Part shown: one piece after another, positions 1-8,634 of the stretch
Layout: each line of letters begins with the position of its first letter
Position numbering within the stretch: position 1 is the stretch's first letter
NCBI GenBank assembly: GCA_014378105.1
Contig: JACMOI010000160.1
Location: forward strand, 1-47,025
DNA from: Pseudopedobacter sp.
Lineage (GTDB): Bacteria; Bacteroidota; Bacteroidia; Sphingobacteriales; Sphingobacteriaceae
Reading direction: 5' to 3'
DNA: 47,025 nt
Notes under the pieces: model-generated
Database searches by the model: none
The model's input: the letters and a program-made list of their open reading frames with translations, nothing else
What the model was told of the DNA's origin: nothing
Translations under genes and position numbers: made by a program

Positions 1-579
1 AAGTGGATACCTAACACCCGATAAAGAATGAATTTCAGCCACACTAAAGTAAGTTGGAGCAGCAGAAGTTGCCCTACAAACATCTCTAATAAAAAAGTCA
101 CGTTGATCTCCTCTAATTCTCGCAAGCCTCTGTCTAAAAAAGTGAGCTTTTCTCAATTCAATATTATATGCAGTGATTAGGCAGGGTCTTATGAGCTCGC
201 TTAACTTTACGTCCTCAAAGTATTTTAAGAGAATATCTTCTAAGACAGTGGCATCATATCTTTCGGTAACCCAACCAATATCAGCAAAGAACTTTTTAAC
301 GCCTTTACTTTCAAATATTTTAGAACCGTTTTCTATATAGAGATTTAAAGCTTCCCTGGCTGTAAATCTTGGTTTTTTAGGATCTTCTTTTGATGGGCAA
401 AGTATTAAACCAATTAAAATTCCACCTGTGCTGGTACCAGCGAAATAATCAAAATAATCAGCTAAAAAAGTATTTGGGTTCCCAGTTCTTTGTTTAAGGC
501 GCTCTTCTAACTCTACCAACACCATTCCAGGGATAATTCCTTTTATTCCGCCTCCATCAATAGATAAAATTGTCTTCAT
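1..579 (-). CDS. Patatin-like phospholipase (3' end outside window)
   Basis: Likely serine acyl hydrolase acting on lipid esters. The 193 visible residues start at an ATG at 579 and stay open to the window edge, so the C-terminus is missing. Visible patatin motifs: the glycine-rich oxyanion-hole loop DGGGIKG at residues 8-14 and the nucleophile elbow GTSTGG, with the serine at about residue 50. A conserved TSAAPTYF block follows near residue 178. The catalytic aspartate of the Ser-Asp dyad normally lies further downstream and falls outside the window. No signal peptide is visible, suggesting a cytosolic enzyme. The family is clear; the substrate is unknown. Some bacterial patatin-like proteins are CBASS effectors, but no cyclase or other defence gene is visible on the downstream side available here. 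Confidence 0.85.
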   Translation of the reverse strand, partial: MKTILSIDGGGIKGIIPGMVLVELEERLKQRTGNPNTFLADYFDYFAGTSTGGILIGLILCPSKEDPKKPRFTAREALNLYIENGSKIFESKGVKKFFADIGWVTERYDATVLEDILLKYFEDVKLSELIRPCLITAYNIELRKAHFFRQRLARIRGDQRDFFIRDVCRATSAAPTYFSVAEIHSLSGVRYPL

Positions 580-613
580 TTTTTTAAAAGTAATTAAAAT
601 GGAGACAATTTAT

Positions 614-1576
614 TTAATTTCTAAAATTTTGTGTGACCATGATACCATAAATTCCACCATCCATAATTCCGATACCGATGCGATTGAATTTTGGGTTTAA
701 AATGTTTGCTCTATGTCCAGGTGAATTCATTAAACCTAAATGTGCGATTTCTACGGTTTGGGCTAGCGCTAAATTTTCTCCAGCTGCTCTGTAAATAATG
801 CCATGAGCTCGCATTCTGTCAAAAGGGGATTGATTATCTAAATTAATATGAGAAAAATATCCTTTTTGGAACATGTCTTTTGAATGTAAACGAGCAACAG
901 TTCTAATTGCTAAATCTTTTTCTAATAGATTTAAGCCAGCCTTCTTTCGTTCTTCGTTTACCAAAACCAATAGGTGATTTTCCATCTGTTCATTGGAAAT
1001 AGGGTTGTCAACTTTAAAGTTTAGATAGACCGTTTCCTCTGATTCTGGCTCTATGGTTAATTTGCTGATACTTTGCTTTACCTGTTCGCTAATATCAGGA
1101 GCAATTTTATTGTCTATTGTTTCGACTCCCTGAGATAGATTATTGGCAAAATAGCTTTCCCTAGCTTTTTGTGGTAGATCTGGCCATAAGGGAACAAATA
1201 AAAAGATAACTGAAAATAGCGCTGTTATAAATAATCCTTTTACTAAACCGGGTAAAAGTCCCATCGTTCTGTTTAGCGTATTTTGATGGATTTTATTTGA
1301 GATGATTTTGAATAGTCTTAAAATCGCAGTTCCAATAATCAGTCGCGTAATCAGCAAACTGATAAAAAATGATAAGGGAAAAAGCCAACGTTCTTCAATT
1401 CTAAAGAGATGGTCATCAATAAAAGTAGCGACATATAGATAAAAATAAAAAGCCGCAAATAAACTTACGGCTAATGCTAATAGATCTAAAAGTCCCAAAA
1501 TAAAACCTCTTCTATAACCCTGATATACTGCTAACAATAATATCAAAACCAAAATAAGGTCGACATAATTAAACAT
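614..1576 (-). CDS. CvpA-like membrane domain fused to a CAP (SCP/PR-1) domain
   Basis: A 320-residue two-domain protein. Residues 1-130 hold about four hydrophobic segments of the CvpA/colicin V production type (start MFNYVDLILV, then the glycine/arginine motif YRRGFILG). Residues 135-195 look like a linker. Residues 200-320 form a CAP domain with its usual signatures: VNEERKKAGL, SHINLDNQSPFDR, GENLA at 266-270 and SPGHRANIL at 285-293. CvpA proteins are inner-membrane proteins of uncertain role in envelope homeostasis; bacterial CAP domains are extracytoplasmic and of unclear biochemistry. The fusion suggests a CAP domain displayed in the periplasm from a membrane anchor. It lies 33 bp downstream of manA on the same strand, so the two may be co-transcribed. 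The domain calls are firm; the function is not. Confidence 0.85.
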   Translation of the reverse strand: MFNYVDLILVLILLLAVYQGYRRGFILGLLDLLALAVSLFAAFYFYLYVATFIDDHLFRIEERWLFPLSFFISLLITRLIIGTAILRLFKIISNKIHQNTLNRTMGLLPGLVKGLFITALFSVIFLFVPLWPDLPQKARESYFANNLSQGVETIDNKIAPDISEQVKQSISKLTIEPESEETVYLNFKVDNPISNEQMENHLLVLVNEERKKAGLNLLEKDLAIRTVARLHSKDMFQKGYFSHINLDNQSPFDRMRAHGIIYRAAGENLALAQTVEIAHLGLMNSPGHRANILNPKFNRIGIGIMDGGIYGIMVTQNFRN

Positions 1577-1609
1577 GTAAATCTGTTTACAAAAAGTAAA
1601 CCAAAATAG

Positions 1610-2590
1610 TTATAAAATATAGCTCTCCAATATTTTGAATGATTTGTTAGTGTCTAGTACTACTTTGTTGGTAGTAGCAGGGATTAAAATACAATCACCC
1701 ATATTAACCGGAATTTCTTCGATTCCATATTTTAAAATATAAGAACCTTCTAAACATATGTGGATTACAAAGCTGTCGAAATTGCTGTAATCTCTAAAAG
1801 TTTCTTGTGTGTAATTTAAAACATTAGTAGTGAAATAAGGGCATGAAACCAGCTCTACTGGTTGATTATTAATTGCTTTGTATGAAGTTTTATATTCATC
1901 ATAAAAAGTAAAATCTATAGCGTCTAAAGCTTCTTCGGTATGTAATTCCCTTTTGTTTCCATGAGCATCCACACGGTCGAAATCATAAATCCGATAAGTA
2001 ATATCTGATGTTTGTTGGATTTCAGCAATCAGCAAACCTTTTCCAATGGTATGCACCCTACCAGCTGGTAAAAAGAAAACATCGTCTGCTTTAGCTGTTT
2101 CTTTATTTAAAATATCAGTTAGCTCACCTGCATTAAATTTTTTGAGATAAAGTTCTCGGTCTACATCTTTATTAAAACCAGAAATCAAAGAAGATCCTTC
2201 ATCAGCTTGTATCACATACCACATTTCGGTTTTACCAAAAGAGTTGTGGCGTTTCTTTGCCAATTCATCATCAGGGTGAACCTGAATAGATAAATCATCA
2301 TTGGCATCAATAAATTTAATCAATAGTGGGAACTCATTTCCAAACGTATTATACACACTTTTACCAACTAAATTCTCTTTTTCCTGAGCTAATAAATCAG
2401 CTAAAGTAATACCCGTTAAAGGCCCATTTGCAATAACAGAAACCTCAGATTTTACGCCAGATATTTCCCAGGTTTCGCCGCAATTAGGTAGTGGAGAAAA
2501 ATCTTTGCCTAAATAAGTTTTAATTTTTTCACCACCCCAAATTTTATCTTTGAAAATAGTTTTGAATTTTAGTGGATATAAGCTGCTCAT
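1610..2590 (-). CDS. manA: Type I mannose-6-phosphate isomerase
   Basis: Interconverts mannose 6-phosphate and fructose 6-phosphate in the cytosol, feeding GDP-mannose and envelope polysaccharide synthesis or mannose catabolism. The 326-residue length matches the short bacterial type I enzymes. Family signatures: IWGGEKIK near the N-terminus, the zinc-site motif QVHPDD near residue 101, the FGKTEMWYV segment carrying a metal-ligand glutamate, and the catalytic-region GRVHTIGKG near residue 177. The C-terminus is a cupin-like domain. It is separated from the divergent TonB receptor gene by about 275 bp, and its downstream neighbour follows after 33 bp. Nothing in the sequence points to special regulation. 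Confidence 0.93.
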   Translation of the reverse strand: MSSLYPLKFKTIFKDKIWGGEKIKTYLGKDFSPLPNCGETWEISGVKSEVSVIANGPLTGITLADLLAQEKENLVGKSVYNTFGNEFPLLIKFIDANDDLSIQVHPDDELAKKRHNSFGKTEMWYVIQADEGSSLISGFNKDVDRELYLKKFNAGELTDILNKETAKADDVFFLPAGRVHTIGKGLLIAEIQQTSDITYRIYDFDRVDAHGNKRELHTEEALDAIDFTFYDEYKTSYKAINNQPVELVSCPYFTTNVLNYTQETFRDYSNFDSFVIHICLEGSYILKYGIEEIPVNMGDCILIPATTNKVVLDTNKSFKILESYIL

Positions 2591-2781
2591 GTTTTTCTAT
2601 TCGATTAAAGGAAATTAGTAAAGATTATTCTATGTATGGATATATGTATTAAAATTACACTTTTCTACAATTAAGATCTTGAATTTAATAATAATTTAGA
2701 TTTTTTCTATAAAGTCTCCATCCGAGAATATTACAATTTAAATTCTAAAAGAAAAACGAATCAAAGAGAACTTTAAATTTA

Positions 2782-2813
2782 TTTGAATAGACGAATTATT
2801 TATTCTACTTTTA
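2782..2813 (+). promoter_or_regulatory. Bacteroidota-type promoter for the TonB receptor
   Basis: TTTG at 2782-2785, a 20-bp spacer, then TACTTTTA at 2806-2813, which is one base off the TAnnTTTG -7 consensus of Bacteroidota housekeeping sigma factor. Transcription would start near 2820, giving a leader of about 45 nt before the ATG at 2866. The rest of the 275-bp gap from 2591 is AT-rich without other recognisable elements. No FecI/ECF-specific element was recognised. Confidence 0.45.
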
Positions 2814-2865
2814 TTTTATTATGCTTGCATAGTATTAACCAAATATAAACGATAAATTTTTTAAG

Positions 2866-5580
2866 ATGAAAAAACTACTACTGTCAGGCATAGTTATGCT
2901 ATGCGTTTCATTGTTTGCTTATCCTGTCTTAGCTCAAAATGTGAAAGGTAAGGTCATCGCATCAGATAACAGCCCGATTCCAGGAGCTAGTGTTAAAGTA
3001 CAAGGCTCATTCATTGGAACCTCCACAAACTCAGATGGAACATTTGCTTTAAATGTAAACTTCGATAATTCTGTTGTTTTAGAGGTGTCTTTTTTAGGAT
3101 ATGAAACACAAAAAATTACATTAAATAAATCTAATACAGATTTAAAAATTACCTTAAAAGAGAGCACCATTAATTTTAATGAAGTTGTTGTATCGGCTTC
3201 TAGGGTGGAAGAAAAAATTCTGGAGGCTCCTGTAACGGTAACAAAAGTAAGTTCTAAACAACTATTGAGTGGCGGTGGACCCGAAATGTTCTCTAACTTA
3301 TCTCGGTATCAAGGCATTGATGTAAATAGCTCTTCAATGTTGCTTACCACGATTTCAACTCGTGGATTCAACAGTCCGAAGTCTGAAAGAATGATACAGC
3401 TAGCTGATTATGTGGACACCCAAGTACCTAGTTTAAATCTAAATGCGGGTAACATGTTAGGTGTTTCAGAATTAGATATTGCTTCAGTAGAAATTATTCA
3501 TGGTCCTGCATCAGCACTTTATGGTGCAAATGCATTTAACGGCGTATTAATTACAAACTCTAAAGATCCTTTCTTAAGCGAAGGTTTATCATTACGTTTA
3601 AAGGGCGGTTCACGAGATTTATTTGATGGTCAAATCAGATATGCTAAAAAGTTGGGCGATAAATTCGCGTTTAAAATTAATGCGTCATACATTACTGCGA
3701 ATGATTGGTTGGCTACAGATTATTCTCCAAAGAGAATCACCTCCGCTAAAAATTATCAACAAGGATCTGGTTTTGGATATGATGCTTTAAACAAGTATGG
3801 CGAAATTAGCACAAGTCAAGCAGGTGTTAGTATCATTCCTGGTGAAGTAATATACACTCCAGGTTGGACAGAAACTGGATTAATTGCTGATGATAATAAA
3901 ACCGTGGGTTATCGCTTCCACCCAAGTATTTCTTATTTAATTACCGATAAGCTTAAGGCTACGCTTGATTATAAAACGGTTGGCGGAACCACAACTTATC
4001 AATCAACCAGCAGATATCGTTTAAAAAATTTAAATGTTAATCAGTTTAGAGCCGAATTAAAATCAGATAATTGGTTTTTGAGAGCATTTAGAACAGAGGA
4101 TCGTGGAAATGATTCCTACGATTTAAGTTTCCTTGGCGCTAGAATGGCAACGTTAAATCCTACAGCTGCCGGACAACCGGCTTTACCAGGTGGGGCTACA
4201 AGTTATACAGCATTATTTTTTGGAACCTATGGTGCTGCATTACAACAAGGTGCAACACCATCTCAAGCTTATGCAGCTGCAGAAGCAACTTGGCCAAAAG
4301 AAGGGTCAACAGCTTTTAACGCATTGAGAAAATATAACATTTCCTTAAATCAGCCAGCGGGTTCTAGATTACCGGTGAATTCTATTATGACTGATGTAAG
4401 TGGTCAATATAAATTTGGTTTCAAAGCTTTAGATTTAATAGTGGGTGGTGCGTACAGATCCTTTGGTCTTGCTTCGCAAGGAGCGGTTTTTGAAGACGTT
4501 GTTGGCGGTGATAGAATTAAAAATCATGAATATGGCGTTTATAGCCAAGCCTCTAAAACTTTATTTAAAGACGCATTAAAAATTCAGGTAGCAGCTCGTT
4601 ATGATCAATTTAAAAACTTTGATGCTAAAGTATCTCCTAGAGCTTCTGCTGTGTATACTTTCGGTGATAAAAGACAACACAATTTTAGAACCAGTTATGG
4701 GGTAGCTTTTAGAAGTCCAACACAACTTGATCAATTTATCAGATTGGATATTGGAAGCGCATTATTATTAGGAAACGTAAAAACTGGATTTAATGGTTAT
4801 AACACTTCCCTTTTAAGAAGTGGCAACCCAGCCGTAAATATTGGAGCCGTTGCTGGTGGTTCAACTGCTTTTAATTATACCGCTCCAAGATTAGATTTAG
4901 AGCAAGTAAAAACTTTTGAGGTTGGTTATAAAACAGTTATCAATAACAATATCTATTTTGATGTAACTTATTACAGAAGTAATTATAACAATTTTATCGG
5001 AGCACAACCATTTGTTGGAAATACAGATGGAACAAGACCTACTATTCCTCAAACTTTAGTAGCTATTGGAGCAGCACCAGGTGCAGATGGTCAAACGAGA
5101 AACAGATTAAGTGATCCTGCTAGTCCAACTCGTATCATTCAAGTTTGGTATAATAACAAACAAGAAGTTACTACGCAAGGAGTAAGTGTAGGTTTAGGTT
5201 ATAATTATGTGAAAGAATTGAACTTCAATGCAAACTATAGTTTCAATAAAATTGGTGATGTTCCTACTGGTTTCTTAGCTTTCTACAATACACCAGAAAA
5301 CAAATTTAACATAGGTATTGATGGAGAGTTTAAAAAGAAATTGGGTTACAATGTGAACTATAGATACCAACAAGGATTCACTTATGAGTTTCCTTTTGAT
5401 GTGGGTCCAATTAGTGAAATTGGAACATTAGATGCTTCATTATCTTATAAATTAGATAAAATGAAATCAACCATTCAAGTAGGTGGATCTAACTTAACAG
5501 ATTCTAATAACAAGCAAATTTGGGGTGGCCCACAATTGGGAAGAATGCTTTTTGCTGGAATATTAATAGACCTTAAATAA
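2866..5580 (+). CDS. TonB-dependent outer-membrane receptor with carboxypeptidase-like regulatory domain
   Basis: A 904-residue outer-membrane importer energised by TonB-ExbBD. Residues 1-23 are a signal peptide ending PVLAQ. Residues 25-105 form a CarboxypepD_reg-like beta-sandwich (NVKGKVIASDNSPIPGASV...). The plug domain spans about residues 108-215 (EVVVSASRVEEKILEAPVTV, then IEIIHGPASALYGANAFNG). The 22-strand barrel occupies the rest and ends in LFAGILIDLK. No SusD partner follows and no FecR/sigma pair precedes it, so this is not a standard polysaccharide-utilisation SusC. A terminator follows directly, so it is monocistronic. The cargo (siderophore, vitamin, peptide or other) cannot be told from sequence. 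Confidence 0.92.
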   Translation: MKKLLLSGIVMLCVSLFAYPVLAQNVKGKVIASDNSPIPGASVKVQGSFIGTSTNSDGTFALNVNFDNSVVLEVSFLGYETQKITLNKSNTDLKITLKESTINFNEVVVSASRVEEKILEAPVTVTKVSSKQLLSGGGPEMFSNLSRYQGIDVNSSSMLLTTISTRGFNSPKSERMIQLADYVDTQVPSLNLNAGNMLGVSELDIASVEIIHGPASALYGANAFNGVLITNSKDPFLSEGLSLRLKGGSRDLFDGQIRYAKKLGDKFAFKINASYITANDWLATDYSPKRITSAKNYQQGSGFGYDALNKYGEISTSQAGVSIIPGEVIYTPGWTETGLIADDNKTVGYRFHPSISYLITDKLKATLDYKTVGGTTTYQSTSRYRLKNLNVNQFRAELKSDNWFLRAFRTEDRGNDSYDLSFLGARMATLNPTAAGQPALPGGATSYTALFFGTYGAALQQGATPSQAYAAAEATWPKEGSTAFNALRKYNISLNQPAGSRLPVNSIMTDVSGQYKFGFKALDLIVGGAYRSFGLASQGAVFEDVVGGDRIKNHEYGVYSQASKTLFKDALKIQVAARYDQFKNFDAKVSPRASAVYTFGDKRQHNFRTSYGVAFRSPTQLDQFIRLDIGSALLLGNVKTGFNGYNTSLLRSGNPAVNIGAVAGGSTAFNYTAPRLDLEQVKTFEVGYKTVINNNIYFDVTYYRSNYNNFIGAQPFVGNTDGTRPTIPQTLVAIGAAPGADGQTRNRLSDPASPTRIIQVWYNNKQEVTTQGVSVGLGYNYVKELNFNANYSFNKIGDVPTGFLAFYNTPENKFNIGIDGEFKKKLGYNVNYRYQQGFTYEFPFDVGPISEIGTLDASLSYKLDKMKSTIQVGGSNLTDSNNKQIWGGPQLGRMLFAGILIDLK

Positions 5581-5598
5581 TTAATAAAACTTTATATT

Positions 5599-5635
5599 AA
5601 AATCCCGGAAAGTTTAAACTTTCTGGGATTTTTTT
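5599..5635 (+). terminator. Rho-independent terminator of the TonB receptor gene
   Basis: A near-perfect palindrome: AATCCC, one mismatch, then GAAAGTTTAAACTTTC as core, one mismatch and GGGATT, followed by seven T. It lies 20 bp after the receptor stop codon. Confidence 0.85.
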
Positions 5636-5671
5636 GTTAATATCAATAGGTGAATATTAAATTTGATCAAA

Positions 5672-6436
5672 ATGAACAATTGGAATTTAGAAGGAAAAAA
5701 AGCATTAGTAACCGGCGGAACAAAAGGAATAGGTAGGGCAGTTGTAGAAGAGTTTGTTTCCTTAGGTGCCGAAGTCATATTTACAGCCCGAGATGTTGTA
5801 GCGGTTCATGAAATGGAACGGGAGTTCCAAAGAAAAGGCTTTAAAGTTTATGGAGTTGCTGCTGATGCTGCTTCGCAAGATAATAGAGAAAAATTAGCTA
5901 ATTTTTTGACCAATAAATGGGATAAGTTAGATGTTTTAGTGAATAATGCAGGAACAAATATCCGTAAGGGAACCGTTGATTATACCATTGATGAATATCG
6001 TAAAATTTATGAGATCAATTTTTTTAGTGCTTTTGAGCTGAATAGGTTATGTTTTCCGATGTTAAAAGCAAGTGGTAATGCATCAGTGATCAACGTAGCT
6101 TCTGTTGCAGGTCAGTATGATGTTGGAACTGGATCCCCTTATGCAACTTCTAAGGCTGCAATGATCCAATTAAGCCGTAGTTTGGCTGTTGAATGGGCAA
6201 AAGAGGGCATTCGAGTAAACACCGTTTCACCTTGGTTTACGGTAACGCCTTTAACAGATAGCTATCTAGCTAATCTGGATAAACTAAAGCAAATTGTAGA
6301 TAGAACGCCAATTGGCAGAGTAGCCCAGCCCGAGGAAGTAGCAAGTGCCATTGCTTTTTTGGCCATGGACAAAGCTTCCTATATCAGCGGTCAGCATATC
6401 ATGACGGATGGAGGTTTAACTTCAGGAATTTTTTAG
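5672..6436 (+). CDS. SDR-family oxidoreductase
   Basis: A cytosolic NAD(P)-dependent short-chain dehydrogenase of 254 residues, the classical SDR length. Motifs in order: the cofactor loop [12 protein letters not shown] near residue 92, the catalytic serine in INVASVAG, and YATSK with the catalytic Tyr and Lys. The C-terminal block GQHIMTDGG is typical. Overall it resembles the tropinone-reductase-like/glucose-dehydrogenase-like branch, but the substrate is unknown. An upstream TTG at 5663 is in frame; the ATG at 5672 is preferred because [16 protein letters not shown] fits the family start. It follows the receptor terminator, so it needs its own promoter, which I could not identify. Confidence 0.88.
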   Translation: MNNWNLEGKKALVTGGTKGIGRAVVEEFVSLGAEVIFTARDVVAVHEMEREFQRKGFKVYGVAADAASQDNREKLANFLTNKWDKLDVLVNNAGTNIRKGTVDYTIDEYRKIYEINFFSAFELNRLCFPMLKASGNASVINVASVAGQYDVGTGSPYATSKAAMIQLSRSLAVEWAKEGIRVNTVSPWFTVTPLTDSYLANLDKLKQIVDRTPIGRVAQPEEVASAIAFLAMDKASYISGQHIMTDGGLTSGIF

Positions 6437-6477
6437 AATTATTGGAATGAATTTAGGTTTTGCAATTATAAGAAAAA

Positions 6478-6541
6478 CCTGCTCCAGCTTTATGCTATAT
6501 CCCTCGTTTTATTCGGGGATGCTGCTCCAATCCGGCATAAG
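6478..6541. repeat. Imperfect palindromic intergenic repeat
   Basis: Lies between the convergent SDR and ywbE genes. The outer arms TTATGC and GCATAA enclose an inner hairpin ATCCC/GGGAT around a TTTTATT-containing loop. CTGCTCCA occurs twice within it (about 6480 and 6522). The right part, GGATGCTGCTCCAATCCGGC plus ATAA (6517-6540), recurs in degenerate form at 16862-16883, and a third CTGCTCCA lies at about 18490. This suggests a dispersed non-coding repeat family. It may also serve as a bidirectional terminator, though there is no T-tract. Confidence 0.45.
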
Positions 6542-6554
6542 ATGAAAGGCTATA

Positions 6555-6758
6555 CTAAAAATTGTCTTCAATAATTTCTTGTACACGCCCAACTTGTCCA
6601 TCATCTAACATTACCTTAATTCCACGGTGATGTTTTGGTGCGCTCGTTAAAATACGTTTTACAATACCTTCCGTCAGTTCACCACTTCGTTGGTCCTTCT
6701 TTAAAACAATATTTACAAAAGATCCTATTTTAATATCGCTTCTTACTGTTCCATCCAT
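6555..6758 (-). CDS. ywbE: YwbE family protein
   Basis: A 67-residue protein, full length for the family (DUF2196). It reads as one small beta-rich domain (KIGSFVNIVLKKDQRSG, then GIVKRILTSAPKHHRGIKV and DDGQVGRVQEI), with a KOW-like look. It starts one base after the kup stop codon, so the two are almost certainly co-transcribed and translationally coupled. The molecular function of YwbE proteins is not established; the nucleic-acid-binding suggestion is only from its fold-like appearance. Confidence 0.85.
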   Translation of the reverse strand: MDGTVRSDIKIGSFVNIVLKKDQRSGELTEGIVKRILTSAPKHHRGIKVMLDDGQVGRVQEIIEDNF

Positions 6759-6759
6759 C

Positions 6760-8634
6760 TTATAATTTTACTTGAGTGCCAATTTCACAAACTTTTTGAG
6801 GTGGAAGGTTAAAATAAGTAGTAATTCTTTCTGAATTTCTACTCATGAAATCAAACAGGGTTTCTCTCCAAGGGCTCATGCCAGTATCCTTTGTAATTAC
6901 GATGGTTTCTTTTCCCAAGAAATAGGTAATATCATCCACATTGCCAATAACTTTTAATTCACTCAGCAGTTCTACAAGAGTAGGGATATCTGGTTGGTCC
7001 ATGTATCCATAAGTTGCAATCACCTGAAAGATATTTTCATTCAATCGCTTTAATTCTAAATTCTCTTTTAATTCTAAATAAGGAACGTTTGCAATCTTAA
7101 TACTCGTAATAATTACCTGCTCATGAATTACCTTATTGTATTTGATGTTATTTACTAAAGTGGGAGGCGTTCCATTTGGGTTTGCAGTTAAAAAAAATGC
7201 AGTTCCCGGGACAATATGGCTCACGTTTTTTTGGTAGTAACCTATAAACTTGTCTAAGGTGTCAGTAAGTTTGGTCAATTTAATGCGTAATAATCTACGG
7301 CCTTTATACCAAGTTGTCATCATGATATAAATTAAAATTCCTACTAATAAAGGGAACCAACCACCATCAGGAACTTTGATGATATTTGCATAAAAGAAAC
7401 TTAAATCAATAATGATAAATAAAGTTGTAACGATTATAGAAATAGTTAGATTCCATTTCCAAAGCTTGATCATTGCAGTAAAGGCCAATAAGGTTGTAAT
7501 CACCATAGTTGTAGTTACAGCAACACCATAAGCAGCAGCCAAGTTACTTGAGTTTTTGAATGAAAAGACTAAAGCTGCAGTAGCAATAAACAACATCCAG
7601 TTGATTTGAGGAATATAAATTTGTCCCTTTTCATGAGCTGATGTGTGAACGACATTAAACCTTGGTAAATAACCTAATTGAATGGCTTGATGTGTCAAAC
7701 TAAAGGCTCCTGAAATGACAGCTTGCGAAGCAATAATGGTGGCCATAGCTGATAAAATTACAAGAGGGTACAAAGCCCAGTTTGGTGCGAGATAATAAAA
7801 TGGATTTTCGGCAAAAGTTGGATTTTGTAGTATTATAGCACCTTGACCCAAATAGTTTAATACTAAGCAAGGTAAAACGATTAAAAACCAGCCTAATTTA
7901 ATTGGTTTTTTACCAAAATGCCCCATATCTGCGTATAATGCTTCACCGCCTGTAACTACTAAAAATACGGCTCCTAAAACCAGTATTCCAGTAAAACCGT
8001 GAAGCTGAAAGAAGACAATTGCGTGAATTGGATTTAATGCGTTTATGATATTAGGATTTTTGAAAATACCAGAGATACCTAATACTCCTAAAGTGATAAA
8101 CCAAACTAAAATAATTGGTCCAAAAATTTTGCCAACCCCTGCAGTTCCCTTTTTCTGAAAAAAGAAAAGAAAAAAAAGAATAATGATGGTGACTGGGATA
8201 ATATAAGGTTCGAATAAAGGTGTTGCAATTTTTAAGCCTTCCAGGGCACTCAATACCGAAATGGCAGGAGTAATGATGCCGTCTCCATATAATAGAGCAG
8301 CTCCAAATAAACCAATGGAAAGAATGAATAGGTAATTTGTGCCTTTCTTTTTAGGTAAAACTAACTCCATTAAAGCCATAATTCCCCCCTCACCATTATT
8401 ATCAGCTCTCATTACAACTAATAAGTACTTAATACTGATAACAAATATTAAAGACCAAAATATAAGTGATAAAACTCCAAAAATATTCACTTCATTTACT
8501 TCCATGCCGTGTTCTCCAAAAAAACATTCTCTTAGAGCATACAGTGGACTAGTACCTATATCTCCAAAAACAATTCCTAAAGCGCTTAATGTTACTAATG
8601 CTAATTTGGATTTACCTTGGTTTTCTTGTGTCAT
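6760..8634 (-). CDS. kup: KUP/HAK/KT-type potassium uptake permease
   Basis: An inner-membrane K+ importer, thought to be H+-coupled, for low-affinity potassium uptake. 624 residues, the usual length. The N-terminus carries the family signature ALGIVFGDIGTSPLYALREC (residues about 14-33), followed by NNGEGGIMAL and LYGDGIITPA, about twelve hydrophobic segments, and a soluble C-terminal domain from about residue 455. The start ATG overlaps the stop of the upstream mscS gene (ATGA), and ywbE follows after one base, so this is an operon. Because mscS is broken upstream, translational coupling into kup may be weakened. An internal promoter was not identified. Confidence 0.95.
   Translation of the reverse strand: MTQENQGKSKLALVTLSALGIVFGDIGTSPLYALRECFFGEHGMEVNEVNIFGVLSLIFWSLIFVISIKYLLVVMRADNNGEGGIMALMELVLPKKKGTNYLFILSIGLFGAALLYGDGIITPAISVLSALEGLKIATPLFEPYIIPVTIIILFFLFFFQKKGTAGVGKIFGPIILVWFITLGVLGISGIFKNPNIINALNPIHAIVFFQLHGFTGILVLGAVFLVVTGGEALYADMGHFGKKPIKLGWFLIVLPCLVLNYLGQGAIILQNPTFAENPFYYLAPNWALYPLVILSAMATIIASQAVISGAFSLTHQAIQLGYLPRFNVVHTSAHEKGQIYIPQINWMLFIATAALVFSFKNSSNLAAAYGVAVTTTMVITTLLAFTAMIKLWKWNLTISIIVTTLFIIIDLSFFYANIIKVPDGGWFPLLVGILIYIMMTTWYKGRRLLRIKLTKLTDTLDKFIGYYQKNVSHIVPGTAFFLTANPNGTPPTLVNNIKYNKVIHEQVIITSIKIANVPYLELKENLELKRLNENIFQVIATYGYMDQPDIPTLVELLSELKVIGNVDDITYFLGKETIVITKDTGMSPWRETLFDFMSRNSERITTYFNLPPQKVCEIGTQVKL

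Noticed and set aside
2835-2850. Minus-strand TATATTTG as a manA promoter
   Set aside because: It would give a 250-nt leader and has no -33 element, and it lies inside the TonB-receptor leader.
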